Shown one piece after another: positions 31,301 to 43,079 of a DNA stretch of 64,000 bases (position 1 is its first letter; each line of letters starts with the position of its first letter). Location: the NCBI GenBank assembly GCA_006937955.1, contig SSNP01000024.1:4403006-4467005 (forward strand). The letters are read 5' to 3'. This stretch comes from Pachypanchax playfairii. Lineage: Eukaryota; Chordata; Actinopteri; Cyprinodontiformes; Aplocheilidae. The notes beneath the pieces were generated by a model. The model was given only the letters and a program-made list of their open reading frames with translations. It had not been told where the DNA came from and searched no databases. The position numbers and the translations under genes were made by a program.

Positions 31301-32210
31301 GGAGGAAGGGAGGGAGGGGGCGATTGTGCCATCAGCATACATTGCAGAGTAACTTGGAAGCTGTGATGGAGCAGTTCTCAACAGATTCAGTATTCCACAG
31401 CCACCACACCATGAGGGGCATTAAATATCCAGAGGCTGAACTCAACCAGGTGAGGTCCTGCACCTTCATTCATCAAGAAAACCTCATAACGTCAAGAAGA
31501 TCTGAGCAAAACAACATCGAATCTCAACTTCTGCAATACAACTGAGCAAAATGTGTCATCTTGAGTAAGGGAACCCACACTGAAACCAAAGTAAAAGTCA
31601 AGTTTCTCAACATGGAACATCAGTTTGTTTCTTTTTTTCTACCTTTTCTCTGGAAATAAGTCACATCTCATCAAATTTCTCTCATCTCTTTGAAGTATTT
31701 GTCACTGAGCAGAGCAAGAATCAACTTACTGCCAATGACATCATCAGTCCAACGTTCCTTCACCCAAAACAGACATTTCAGCCACCATCTGTTCATAAGA
31801 ACTAGGCTACTGAAAGGTGGAGAAGGAGAATCAGTTCCACACACTAAATACGTCAATGTTCTCTTACCTGCTTGTTAATGCACAACGCAAGGTGCTTCCT
31901 CTCCCGAGCCAGACTCCCGCTGCGCAGCCTCATCTCCTCTCCTTGTTGCATGTTTCTGGGGGAAAAAAAAATACTCAAGTTAAAAAAACACCAAACTCTT
32001 TGATTAACATATCTGATCTGAGCACATGATGTCCAGCTGCACGGCACAGAGATCCGTCCGTCACGCAGGGCTGGATCCGTGCACGTCGGTGCAGCCTGTT
32101 CCACGCTGGAGCGTGTCGTTCATGTTGAATTAACACTGCTGCGTGAGATTGGGGATGACGGATGAGATGATGGGACGCGACACTAACCTGTACGTGCCGC
32201 TCCTCAGCAT
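25371..32210 (-). CDS. iqcj: IQ-motif protein, probable iqcj (5' part, five exons)
   Basis: I infer five coding exons: 32210-32188, 31955-31868, 27693-27620, 27207-27130 and 25407-25371. All have GT-AG borders, and exit phases 2,0,2,2,0 match each next exon, giving 100 open codons. Exon 1 starts MLRSGTY; exon 2 encodes NMQQGEEMRLRSG; exon 4 is charged (NEEDKSLQRDQQQRF); exon 5 encodes VIQRAWRASLSRK, a calmodulin-binding IQ motif like the IQRAWREYLQRQ of human IQCJ. The gene sits head-to-tail downstream of mfsd1 on the same strand, the human MFSD1-IQCJ order, and this is the main reason for the name. Outside the IQ motif the resemblance to human IQCJ is weak. Exon 5 could use a later donor at 25265, which would add 35 codons. 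The 3' exons, and any fusion to schip1, are not found in the window. Exon 3 is the least certain. Confidence 0.5.
27893..28115 (+). mobile_element. dispersed teleost repeat, SINE-like, in iqcj intron
   Basis: Starts with AGCACAGTGGTGCAGTTGGG, then a tRNA-like stretch (TAGCACTACTGCCTTGCAGC, GGTTCTGGGTTCTAAAC). It continues with GCATGTTCTTCC, TTTCCTCCTGCAG, AAAACATGCATATTGGGTTAATTGG and TCTAAATTGTCCCCAAGTG. This word order is a very common dispersed repeat of fish genomes with tRNA-like box A and B regions. Diverged and without coding capacity. Truncated heads of the same family occur near 35377 and 60686. Confidence 0.65.
28116..31867. other. intron of the iqcj candidate, no repeat or exon seen
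   Basis: About 3.7 kb between exons 2 and 3 of the IQ-motif gene. It includes a balanced-composition, repeat-free block at about 30770-31130 with several TAAT/ATTA homeodomain-type words, which is treated as a candidate enhancer in the findings. The 131-codon plus-strand frame at 30355-30750 shows no domain. Confidence 0.35.
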
Positions 32211-32957
32211 GACGAGCTCTTCCCTCGCAGAGATGAAGTGAACACTTTGAGTGGGAAGCAGCCGGCGAGAGACCAGACTTGGAAAATTCTCGCAGCCAAT
32301 AGGATGTTGAGCGCGTGCGCCTTTTCTTCACCCCTCTCTCTCTAAACGCAGGCTCGCGGTGCGCGTGTTGACGACATCCTTTAACTTGACAATCAACTCT
32401 GAACGCAGCATCAGATGAATAAAGGGCCACAGCAGCATCTTCATCAGATAGTTTTCAAAAGGTTTCTTTAAGAATGTCAATTTATTAAAAATATTATGAA
32501 TGAAGAAGAAGATTATTATTATTAATCAGCGCTCTTTGTCCAGAGTTTGCGTCACATGACAAACTGTGTTGGCTCCATCATAGCAAACCTGCAGAGCCCT
32601 TTGCCACAGAAAGAGAAATTCCAGTTTGTGATTTTACATCCTCTCCACTGTCTTTCAAGCTGCACACAAAACAAATGAAAATAAACTAATTTCCACGCGC
32701 CTGCGCACATGAATGTTATCGCAAATTCGCGGCTGCAGTTGTTTTTTGTTGTTCTTTTACAGATTTGGATTTTTGTTGATTCACTTGTGCATAAAACGGA
32801 TCTCAGATTCCTTGACATTATTCACCCGTTAATGTGTCATAAAAAGCGCACGTGGCATCTTCAGGACAACACGCGCGCGCACTCGCTGCTGAGGGTGTTG
32901 ATAATGAACTTGGTCAGCATCCAAGAGTTTTATCTTTGGAAACACTTGATCTGACTC
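32211..32957 (-). promoter_or_regulatory. intergenic promoter region of the iqcj candidate
   Basis: About 750 bp between the mfsd1 polyadenylation site and the first iqcj exon. It is richer in GC and CpG than its surroundings, for example around 32280-32420 and 32690-32880 (GCGCGC words). The composition suits a CpG-type promoter. No TATA box stands out. Inferred from position and composition only. Confidence 0.35.
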
Positions 32958-32977
32958 CCTCATAGGTAAAAAAATGT

Positions 32978-32983
32978 TTTATT
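32978..32983 (-). terminator. polyadenylation signal AATAAA, probable mfsd1 3' end
   Basis: AATAAA on the minus strand about 545 bases after the mfsd1 stop codon. The 3' untranslated region would be roughly 33525 to 32960. Other A/T-rich hexamers occur nearby, so the true cleavage site is not proved. Confidence 0.45.
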
Positions 32984-33525
32984 GTTACAAATATCAAAAA
33001 AGTTCCTTTATTTTCATATAAAAAATAAAAAAATGAAACAGTGAACATGTTAAGAAAACGTCATTAGAATGCGTCGATCATGTTTGAACCTGCAAAACCT
33101 TAAAGTAAAAAGTGACAACATGAAACTGAGTGCAGACTGTGGAAAACAGTAATATTGTGGTCAGAGTCAGAAGTGTCGGAGTGGATTGATGCCCTCTGCT
33201 GTTTGTAGCAGCAGATCCTGATTTTATGGTACAACTTACAAGTGAAAGGAGAAAAACAAAAAAACAATCTTTGGTATGTTTTCTACAAAACAGGCACCTT
33301 CAATGTGCAACAAATGGACAATAAATAATGTGGAAGCAACTTTAAAAGAAAACAAAAACTCACACAGATTCACCCTTAAATACCAAGAACAGTCAGTGGT
33401 GCAGATTCATGAACCTAAAGTGCAACCCTTCCTTTAAAACACGATCTTACTGTAGTGCATAACGTTTCCTAGAACTGCAGAAGCAATGTGCAGTTTTGCA
33501 GGAGGCAGCTGAAGAATGACAGGCG

Positions 33526-36500
33526 TCATTTTAAAACGCTCCTGTGGGCAAGTGATGACAGATGGGTTGAGCAGTGATCTGGGAGCTGTAAACAGAGAGA
33601 ACATGATCCAAAGAAGAAGAAAGTCCACAGATGAAGTTGCAGCACAGTTGAAATGACATTTTAATGAATTCTGTCTCATGGTTGAAGCTGCGTGTGCATA
33701 CCTGAGCTCCCAGCCTGGAGAGGTACCTGTTCCTCAAGCCAAACGCAGACATGGGTGCCAGTCTGGCATGCTCACCCTGCGTCACCTTACTAATCTGCCT
33801 TTTACTCCTGTAGGAATAATAATGTGTCCACTGTAAACACTCCTGCAGCCATTAGAATGAGAACAAACAGGCTACTAATAAAGGTAAATCACACAATGAG
33901 CCGCAAATTCATTAAAAACAATCCAAGTTTAACTGAAGTTTTAAAAGGATTTAATCCTTTAAGTGACTTTATTCCAATTTCATCTGTAATGACTCAATCA
34001 CATGTTTTATACAGATTATAAACAGGTAACATAGCAAAGTTTAACAAATACTGGCAGTTACACAAAAATGGCACAACAATATCACAAAAGTGCCAAAAGT
34101 CAGAGAAATGTGTTGGATTTTTTTTAACAGTAACCATTTAAAAAAAAGTGCAATCGCCTTTTTCCACTTGAACTAGCAACTGTTGCTCTGAAATCTTTCA
34201 GAACCAATCGCCCGAGTCCCAACTGAGGTAGTGATTATTAACCTGATATCAGCACAGGGACATAAACCTTCAGCATGCTGCGAGATGAAGCTGCGTGTGC
34301 AGGAACGTGGAGTTTCACTGCTCAAATGAAACTAAAACAATTTGGAAAAGTGCTTCAATTATTTACCTGAGCTTGATTAATGAGCAAATCGCTAAAACTT
34401 TGAAAAGGCCACAAGAATGAATATCATTTTACTGTTAAATGCATTTACAGTTTGGTCTGTATACTGTATGTGATTACAGTAATAAAGTTTAAAACAGTAG
34501 CAGATAGACAGAACTAATTAAAAAAGGAATAAAATTTGAATGGTGTAGTTTTTTAAGATTATCTAAGAACAAAAAGGATCAATGATAAAGTATAAATCTA
34601 AAAATATACATTTAAAAAATGGAATACAGGTTTGGTTAGCAGATACTGTGAATGCTAATATTTGGGAAGTAAATAAAAAGAACGGAGTATTCTGCAGAGG
34701 AGAAAGTGATGAAAGAGAACATTTGCTAAAAAGACCCACAAAGTCCCTTCGATATAAAAACAAGTGCAGTGACAGAATCCTGTACTGTCATCTTCCAGCT
34801 GATTACAAATAAAACTTCAGGAATCTTTTTCTTTTTTATGGTGTTTGATGAAACTTCTTCCTGTTTGTGTTTGTGAGTAGTGATTGAGAACAAGCAGGAA
34901 CAAGTCAGAGAGAATCTGTGATGTCCAGACTGGGATCTGTCAGTGTCCCGACAGCATCAGCTGTCCGTTCAGAGTTATACAACAACCAATCCCAGAGAGT
35001 CAGTTTCAGGTGAAGAACCACAGATGACATCACTGGGCGGAGTCAGAACCGCAGTCCCGCCCCCATGGATCGAAAGCTCTGGGGTGGACAGTGCAGCCTG
35101 CTGGCTCTGAAGCCCAGGACCATGTGTGTTCGCTCATCATCATCATCTGGAAAATATGTTACAGCACGCACCAGAAAATATTAGAGAGTGTGAACAGAGT
35201 AAAACACACAATAAGTCAGAGGACAGACATATTAAAGGGTTTCAGAGCAGTGAGACAGAACCAGGTGTAGCTTGTATTACTGTCAGACATGAGCTGGTTT
35301 CCAGTTTATCACCTTGTTAAAATCACAAGATTTTGTTGTCACTGTTTTTGGGGTTTAAGATGACAGTGTGTTAGATCTGCACGGTGGCTCAGAGGGAAAG
35401 TCTTCTTAAAGTGCAACTGACCCCAAATCAACTTTTTCATGCTGATAAACTGGGGCTGAGGGGTCTACCGGTTTGTACCAGAAACAGGTGTTTATTTTGG
35501 TTATGATATGAATTTTTCACCTACCGCTATACCGGTGAACAGCGAAGACAACATCTGCAACGTTAGCAGTGGGAACGTATTTCTGCGGGGACAGATTTCA
35601 GTGCTACACTCCAAGACCACATGTGAAAAATGAAGTTTTGAATGAAGAATGCTGACGGGGGGGCTGTAACAGCGACGCACAGATTACTGACCCAGAACAA
35701 CTAATTCCAAAAAGACGAGCTACGTCTGTAGTTTGGAATTTCTTCGGCATTAAAAGGTTGGACTTGGACAACTATCATTTGCGGTAGCCGGCGGCTGTAT
35801 TACTAGCAACTTAACTTAATTACTGCCCCCTATTGGCAATCATATTTTGAAGAGGCTGTGCAACAAAAACATAGTATTGTGCATAAGACAGTAAAATGTG
35901 CTATTTAAACCAAATCTAATGCCGTAATTCTTTAATTACTCGAAGATAACGTGGGTAACAACCGCGATATGAAAATTTCATTTTTGCCACGCCTCCTGTT
36001 GAGGCCTTTTTAAAATAGAAAATGTGGGCGGGGTTATGATTTGGCAGGTGCGTGACTTGAACTTGGATTCAGTTTTCAAACGAATGTTTGCAACAAGCTA
36101 TTAGCGATTAGGGCTGGGTTTAAAAAATCGATTAATCGATTTAAATCGATTTAAGAATAAAAAATCTATAATCGATTCATAAAGCACTAAATCGATTTTT
36201 TAAAATATACATTTCCTTTTGTTACAGTTATGCCACATGCCATTGCTTTTGGATATTTTTAATGAAAACATGAATATTAAATGTATATAAAATATGCACT
36301 GTTGAAAGGCTGCTTTAGCATTTCATAAAAATTGCCATCTACGAATGTCTGATTTTCAAGAAATACTAATGTGACAGAAATATCTGAAAAAAGAATCGAT
36401 ATTGAATCGAATCGAAATTAATCGAAATCGAATCAATTCTTGCTCTTGCGAATCGTATCGAATCGATTCAGGAAATTAGGAGTGATACCCAGCCCTATTA

Positions 36501-39500
36501 GCGATAACATGTATATAATAAATAAACCACTCACTGCAGGCTGGATGCTAACGCTCGCCTAACATCAACTTTTCAGGTAAACACACCTAGTGAATTTTCC
36601 TTATTTTTCTATATTTTTAACATTTCTTCCATCTTTGTGCACACAGATCTGTACTTAAGAAAATATTTAGTAAAACATCCTGCTAGCTTTGATGTTTTAG
36701 CAGACACTGATTTTTAATTTAATCTCAACATATAGGATTAAATTCTAACCTTGATCTAAGATATAAATATTTTACAAAGTTATTAGCTAAACTTTTATTA
36801 GATAATTTGATTTAAAATAAGCATGAGGTCATGAATTATTGAACACTGACTTTAAATAGACTGCCAGCATATTTTTGTTTTCTTTCTTAGTATTCGTCAC
36901 TACATCCAAATCAAACCAACAATAAAAATCGTATCAAATAAAGTTGTAAACTATTATTCTATTTAAGCATTATTATTAGCCGCATTTCTGTTTTTTCAAC
37001 AGAAGCAAAGAAACTGTGGTGAATTTCTTTGAATAAACATGAAACACCAGCTCATGTCCATTTCCTGCCCACTGTGACACATGTCATGCAAAATAAGCAG
37101 AAAGTGATTGTTTATAACATTTTGTGATGGTTTCAGTGGAAAATAGAGCAGCCACAGATGTTTCAGTGCTGCCATGCAACATGCAGCGGCTAGAAAACAC
37201 TAACAGTGTACTTGGTCGTGCAAAACAATAAAACACTTCCTGCATCGTGAATATGTTTTTCTTGTTTTTTCTACGGCAAGTGTTGCAGACAGACTCGGAA
37301 CTTCTAAAGAAACAAAAAGGAAAGAAATGTAAAAACTGAAGACTAGAAGTCTTTAAATGAGCCACAGCATGAACATCTTATTTTAGAATCAGATCCTGGT
37401 GATAAAAGACGCCCTGCTGCAAAACGCAGGGTGTTTGTTTTTTTTTTATATAAAAAGTTCTAAAATAACATTTATATTTCATATACTACAGCTTGTAAAC
37501 AGGAGAGACATTACCAGAGCTGCTTAAATGACCACTTTTAAAACTAAGCCTAATCAGCCATTACTTCAATTATAGCATGCTTCAACACTCATTTACACGT
37601 CTAAGACTTGTAAATTACAGTTTACAAGTTTTAGACGTGCATCAGACAAGGAGCTGGTGACATACAGTGGACTGACGCTTTAAATGTGACTCATGCATTT
37701 ACAGGCTAGAATAAAAAAGTCTAAATTAAAAAAAAGTCAACCTGAGTCACACAGTGAGCAAAACACGAAAAGACCAAAATCTGTTCAAGTCAATGAATCA
37801 TTTCGATTAAAGTGATTCACCTAAACAGTCATCAGCTGTTTCACAATCCAAACTCTTCCCTTTTGCACGTATCTGTCAGTTGTTCTATGCACTTCTGTTA
37901 CGTGTGTTTCATTTTTAAGTTGGAAGGTGAAGATTAAAGCTACTCACTCTGCATCTGGGGTGGCCTCTTTCTGCAGTTTGGCCCTCGCCGCCGCCGTCCG
38001 GTTCAAGTCACCACCTGCAAGTAAGAAGAGATGAACAAGTTTGGCAATACGCAGAAGAACTGGCCAAATACTAGAGGGTAAATTAAAAAGATCCTGAAAA
38101 AAAAAAACCCAAACAGAAGAGAACTGAAGGTTTCAGACTACCTTTGAGATAATCCACAAGGTACAGCATCACCACTGCAATCAGTGCGACTGGAAGACAG
38201 GTGGAGAGAAAAATCAATGAAGAAGAATTACTCACAACGTCACTCAGGAGTGTCTGATAGAACTGTAAAGGACTGGCTGGAGTCGACAATAAATACTGAC
38301 TGCAAATACAGGCGCAGAAAAACACTTCCAGAACCAGGTATCCTTTAGAGTCCAGGATGGCTCCCGCCGCCATCGCAATGAGGGCGAGTCCGAGGTTCTG
38401 GATGGACTGCATGCTGGAGGACAAACAGAAGAAGTACGCATGAAAACACACATAACCAGAAGAACAGGACATTTTTATTCTAAGCGGTACATACAAGCCG
38501 TAGGCCGTGCCCAGCTGATGCTCAGGTACCACAAAGGCCACCATGGGCCACAATGCGCACGCCAGTAAGGAGTACGACACACCGAGCAGAGACTGGAAGA
38601 CAACAAGCAACCTCATGTTACTTAATGTGTCATACAAACAGCCACAACAGTGTGCAGTCATGATAAAATTATAATAATATTTACTAATGTGCAAATAACT
38701 ATCTGATTTGTGTTTATTACAATAAAACAAGATTTTAAAGGCGTTACCATGGCGATCCATGGGTTCCAGAAGGTGAAGGCCAGCATCATATGAGCAGCGA
38801 GTGTTGCAACCACTGCAGTTATCACCCAAACCACATTCCTCCCCGTCTTATCGACAATAAAACCCAGAATTGGAGACGCAGGTGCTGAGATGATGTAAAC
38901 AATACTAGGAAAACACAGAACGCCATGAAGGGAAAGAGACTAAATATTCATGCTTGTTGGCACGAGATGAGTAAAAACAGATAAACAGCAGCTACCTGTT
39001 TACAGCTCGGGCTTCAGCCGGGGAGAAGTTGAACTTTTCAATGAAGAAAACCCTAAAAAACAACAAGTACATAAAAAATAAAGCTCACAGTACAATTGAT
39101 TTATAAATTCCACATATCCGTGACCACGAAGGGAGGAGAAAATAATTGGCTGCTTTATTTTTTAGTGACTCGTGACAGTGTCACATGCAACGAAATGAAA
39201 TAAATCAGAGATACTTGTGGTATTTCTGAGGTTTTTCTTCACTAAAATCTGATCTTAATCTGAACAAGCAAAAATAAATCTCTAACGCATCCGATGTATT
39301 TAGATTTAGGAGTAAAGCTCTCCATTTTTTTTATGAATGAAAAGGAGCTCTAAGGAGAAGCTGATGCTCAGACATCAGAAGGATCTTATAAAATGTAATG
39401 TTGAATTTTCAATATTATGCTTTTAAAAATAAAGTAATACCATAATTAGAGAGTAGGCCTAGGTGATTAATCGATTAAATTAATTACTTTGATTTAAAAA

Positions 39501-42500
39501 AATATATATATAGGTAAATCAACTTTTTGTGTATTGGCGCTTTTTGGTTCCCGGAGTTTCTGTAGCGTTAACCCTCCTTTCCAATGGACGCGTCAGCAGC
39601 GCGCAACAATTTGCTCGTGCAATCAGCAGCGCCTTCCAACAGGGAGCGCGTCACACGCGTAAATCACTCGCATAGCGTTACATCCAGCTGGTCCCGGAAG
39701 ATCACGAAATCTCATGAGAATAGCGAAAACACACGTGATTTCACCAGTACACACAACAACACGCAGGGAGAAAGACAACATGTATCCAGAAGATATGTGG
39801 CTTATTTTCACACCACCTACAGATTTCAAACCCAGGTACTGTACTTCTCGTAGTCTAATAATTGGAAATCGCATAAGGGTTCGCTTTGCTTACAGCCAAA
39901 GACATGGTACCCATTTATACCACGGAGAACATAGGGTTTATTAATTTCGGAAATCGGAAAAATTCGTAAATCAAATTTAAAAGAATAAAATAAGAGATTT
40001 TATTTTTAGGCCATATCGTCCAGCCCTATTAAAGAGCTAAACAACATGCTGATTACCATAATTCAATATGTGATTTATATTTACTTTAAAAAAAGTTACT
40101 GATCAAACTTGTAGTATTTTTGTCCACCACTAACGTGAGTATAAGCCAGTTTTTGGCCGAGCTTCTGATCTGCTGATCAAGGCTCTTCACAGGAGCTCCG
40201 TTTGAAGGAGTGAGGAATAATACTCATTTCTGCCACCTTGTGGTGGTTAGTGGAACTGACAGGGTTGTGATTTGGCTTATTACTGTCACCTGGTGTTGGC
40301 AATAAAAGCTATTATTTTCTATATAGTATATCTTTAAAGGAAAGTTTGTGTTTGAAACAATACGGCAAACACTTACTGGCCCAATCCGATGAAGGGGAAA
40401 ATGGCAACATAGTAACCCACACAAATGATGAAGATGAGCCACAGAGTTAAGGGGAAATCTTTAACATCAGTCAGCTTGATCACTTCACCTAAAATGCAGG
40501 AAAACAAACACACAGATGACTTTAAGCTAAGTTCTTAAACAGAAAAACATCCTAATTTACTGCAATGATTGAAAAATAAATAATCTAATCCAAATAAAGA
40601 TGTGAGGCTCAACAGATAAAACAGATTACCCGTGTTCCCTTGTTCCTTATTGAGGATCCTCTCTGCTCTCTTATCAAGAAATCCCAACACCAAGGCACAG
40701 ATTAAAGAAAACACGCAGGTTCCAGCAGCTGAAAGACAGACAAGAAGCAGAGGGAAGCTAAAAATGACCTCTGAAGAGATTATCTCACCAAAACTGTCAA
40801 CTAGTGACGGATTCTGTCAACTTTATCTTCCATGTTCAGATTAAAGTTTAACTTACACAAGCAACAGACTATAAAAGGCAATTAACTGCAAGATAGTCAG
40901 AAGCACTACTGAGACACTGTTGTGGGGGGGGGGGGTTGTCCACCCCCTCCGTGATTTAGCTGAGGCAGTGAGCAGCACTTTCGGTTCTCCTTCTGTGTCT
41001 CTGCTTCTTGTTATCTGAGATCGTCACTTACACTGAAGAGCTCCGGTGTTTCCAGCTCATGCAACAAAAAGCTTGTTTTAAAGTCTCGTCTACTCGAGCG
41101 CAACAAGATGTGTATCGATTACCTATCATGAGCGACACGCCCAGCGCCGTGTGCCCCGAGGAGCCGACGGCGAGCGCCACCTTACTGTAGACCCAGCCCA
41201 TGATGTTCATGTTCACCGTGCTTCCCTACGAACAAGGAGAGAAGAGGCTTTAGCGGTCGTCACTGTAGTCAAAGGAAAGGAAGCCTCGGTTCAGTCGGAG
41301 CGGGCAGGAAGTCCGTGTTCGTACCAGGCGAGCCATGCTGAGCTGAAGACCGAACACCAGGTTCAACTCTTTGCCTTTAAACCAGTTGACTGCGTATGTG
41401 TTCTGGGCCACCGCCAGCGATTCTCCTCCAATACTGTCAGAGAGAAAAGTCATTTATAGCTGATATTTTTTGAACAAATTATCTCAGTGCTGGTAACAAA
41501 GTGTCTAAAGAATCTGTGGAATTGTGTGAAGTTGCTTGTTATGTGTCGACACAACGCTGGTTCATCTTTAAGTATTGTTTTTATGAACGGACTGAGTTGA
41601 GTCACATAGAAAACAAAACTAAAAATCCATTTCAAAATGATCTGGTTCAGGAAAAGAAAATGACTGAAGAAGCATCTACAGCCTGAGGGAGAACTTTAAA
41701 AGACCTTCAGAAAGTCTGAAGACCTGCTGATCAGATCCAGATTAAAAGATTACGAGAAAGTCTGAATGCTTGAAAGCAAAACACAAAGAAATAAGGGCTG
41801 AATCAAGAGATCTGCACCGGGACAAACGCAAATACGTTAAATCACGTGTTTAAAATGTGTTAGCTTTTACCCAAATACGAAACGTCCGACTTCCATCAGC
41901 CAGAAACGATTTACTAAAGCTCCAGCTGCAAATATCACCTGTGTAGGTGGAAACAAAGAAACTTCATGGCAGATTATTTTCTATGGGTTCTTTTCTAAAT
42001 CAGTCATGTAAAAATAACATTTAGGGTAAATATGGAGTTTGATTTATTGTCTAAAACGGGAATAAACCCACCTGTCCAACACAGACGAAGAGGGAGAAGA
42101 TGATGGTTCCCAGTCTGGAAATAACAAATATGGAAAACAGTTCTTTTTACTTGAGAGAAAGTGAAAGTATTTTTTATGGAAAACAAGTTGTGGGGGGGGG
42201 GGGGGGGNNNNNNNNNNGGGGGGGGGGGGGGGGGGGGGGGGCACAAAACTGTTGTGAAACTTTTGCCCTACCTGATGCCAAATACCCTGTCGAGCAGAAA
42301 CCCCCCAAAGAAGCAGAGGACCACATTGGGCCAGGAGTACCAGGCGTACAGCTGCATGAAGGTGGCGGTGTTCAAGTTCAGATCCTGAAAGAACCGAGGC
42401 AGGAGAAACCGATCAGTTAGTTCTGGTTCTTGTTGTAAACATGTTGTGTGAACGTTCTTCTATTTTCGGGAAGTGGTTTAACTGGTTCATTGAATCCAAA

Positions 42501-43007
42501 CAGAAACCGGATCAGTTTAAAGTCTGGAAACCCAAAACTCCTCCAGGTGGGTTTCTGAGTCTGGGTTAGTACATATCTGGATTTTGGACACTGTCACTTC
42601 CTGCTGTGGGTGAAAATGAATCACCTGGATTAGTTGAGTCTGAAGTGCTGCTGGATTGTCGTAACAGAAGTAGCTTCCTGAAACAAACACAAACAATAAA
42701 AAAGGGGAAAAATACAGAAAATAAAATATGACACGAATTTTGTGTAAATAGGACATTTACACGCGTTTTGCGCATCAGACACCTTAACCGTCATTTCATA
42801 CAAAACACTCCAATATAGCTTCCCGGGATCCTGCTCACCGAATCCCAAGAAGCACATGAAAACCAGGACAACAATCCGGTGCAGGAGGTGACTCGGGTCG
42901 CAGATGGCGGGCATCGGTCGTCCTGGTTCTTTGACCGCCTGCCGGTCGGTGGACGAGCCGTCGTCCTCATCTCCCAACAGGTTCTGCCGCTCCAAAAAGT
43001 CCGCCAT
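33526..43007 (-). CDS. mfsd1: MFSD1, lysosomal major facilitator transporter
   Basis: Seventeen exons, all phases consistent: 43007-42839, 42677-42625, 42384-42272, 42114-42072, 41938-41871, 41433-41325, 41225-41123, 40728-40630, 40488-40377, 39052-38996, 38904-38748, 38592-38495, 38413-38301, 38189-38142, 38014-37948, 33807-33702 and 33585-33526. They total 524 residues; the human canonical form has 465. Hallmarks: an N-terminal acidic dileucine signal ERQNLL (residues 6-11), LMCFLGFG-type TM1, GSYFCYDNPAALQTQ, MFS motif A twice (GGFLLDRVFGIR, about 101-112; GFIVDKTGRN, about 323-332), GGESLAVAQNTYAV, and WPMVAFVVPEHQLGTAYG near the C-terminal half. The family has twelve membrane segments, works in the lysosome membrane with the glycoprotein GLMP, and exports dipeptides. 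The last two exons extend the tail (SKRQISK to AHRSVLK); without them reading ends at a TGA overlapping the exon-15 donor. Confidence 0.93.
35043..35146 (-). CDS. mfsd1: candidate alternative last exon of mfsd1
   Basis: A minus-strand segment follows an acceptor (ATTTTCCAG) and stays open to a TGA, encoding DDDERTHMVLGFRASRL and a further 16 residues. Its phase does not fit after exon 15 (it would stop at once), but it fits after exon 14, where AAA-G joins AT to give K-D-D-D-D-E-R. It could therefore be a mutually exclusive tail, or an exon in which use after exon 15 terminates the protein. The evidence is splice site plus open phase only. Confidence 0.35.
35650..35810 (+). pseudogene. hAT (ZBED-type) transposase N-terminal fragment
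   Basis: From about 35689 the plus strand reads TDPEQLIPKRRATSVVWNFF then GIKRLDLDN before a stop. PKRRATSVVW-FFG is the start of the BED zinc finger of ZBED1-like hAT transposases of fish. The zinc-binding cysteines are lost after the stop. The surrounding 35400-36070 is probably one degraded hAT element inside the last long mfsd1 intron. Confidence 0.65.
36109..36497. mobile_element. hAT-type MITE with perfect 8-bp target duplication
   Basis: 389 bp with terminal inverted repeats TAGGGCTGGGT and ACCCAGCCCTA, flanked on both sides by TTAGCGAT (36101-36108 and 36498-36505). An 8-bp duplication and TAGGG-type ends are hAT hallmarks. The interior is dominated by repeated ATCGATTTAA/AATCGATT words. 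No transposase. It lies in the last long mfsd1 intron. Confidence 0.9.
39454..40028. mobile_element. hAT-type MITE with near-perfect 8-bp duplication
   Basis: About 575 bp, starting TAGGCCTAGGTGATTAATCG and ending GGCCATATCGTCCAGCCCTA. The ends are imperfect inverted repeats, and the flanks TTAGAGAG (39446-39453) and TTAAAGAG (40029-40036) differ by one base. It sits in mfsd1 intron 9, between exons 40488-40377 and 39052-38996. Opposing frames of 80-90 codons inside have no transposase motifs. Confidence 0.75.
42192..42241. other. assembly gap inside a poly-G tract
   Basis: Sixteen G, ten N (42208-42217), then 24 G. The stretch lies in mfsd1 intron 3, so no coding sequence is lost between exons 42384-42272 and 42114-42072, but the true length is unknown. 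Open frames that cross it are artefacts. A second G run of 13 is at about 40923-40935, in intron 7. Confidence 0.95.
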
Positions 43008-43079
43008 GTTCGCCTGTTTGTGGAAAGTTATGGCTAGTCGGGAAGCCGTAGCACATCGATCATATGACCCGGCAGAGTG

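Noticed and set aside
38083..38829. 248-codon minus-strand open frame as a single gene
   Set aside because: It reads through introns. Only 38592-38495, 38413-38301 and 38189-38142 plus part of exon 11 are mfsd1 coding sequence.
42100..42420. Glycine- and proline-rich frames across 42.2 kb
   Set aside because: They run through the poly-G/N gap and overlap mfsd1 exons on the other strand.
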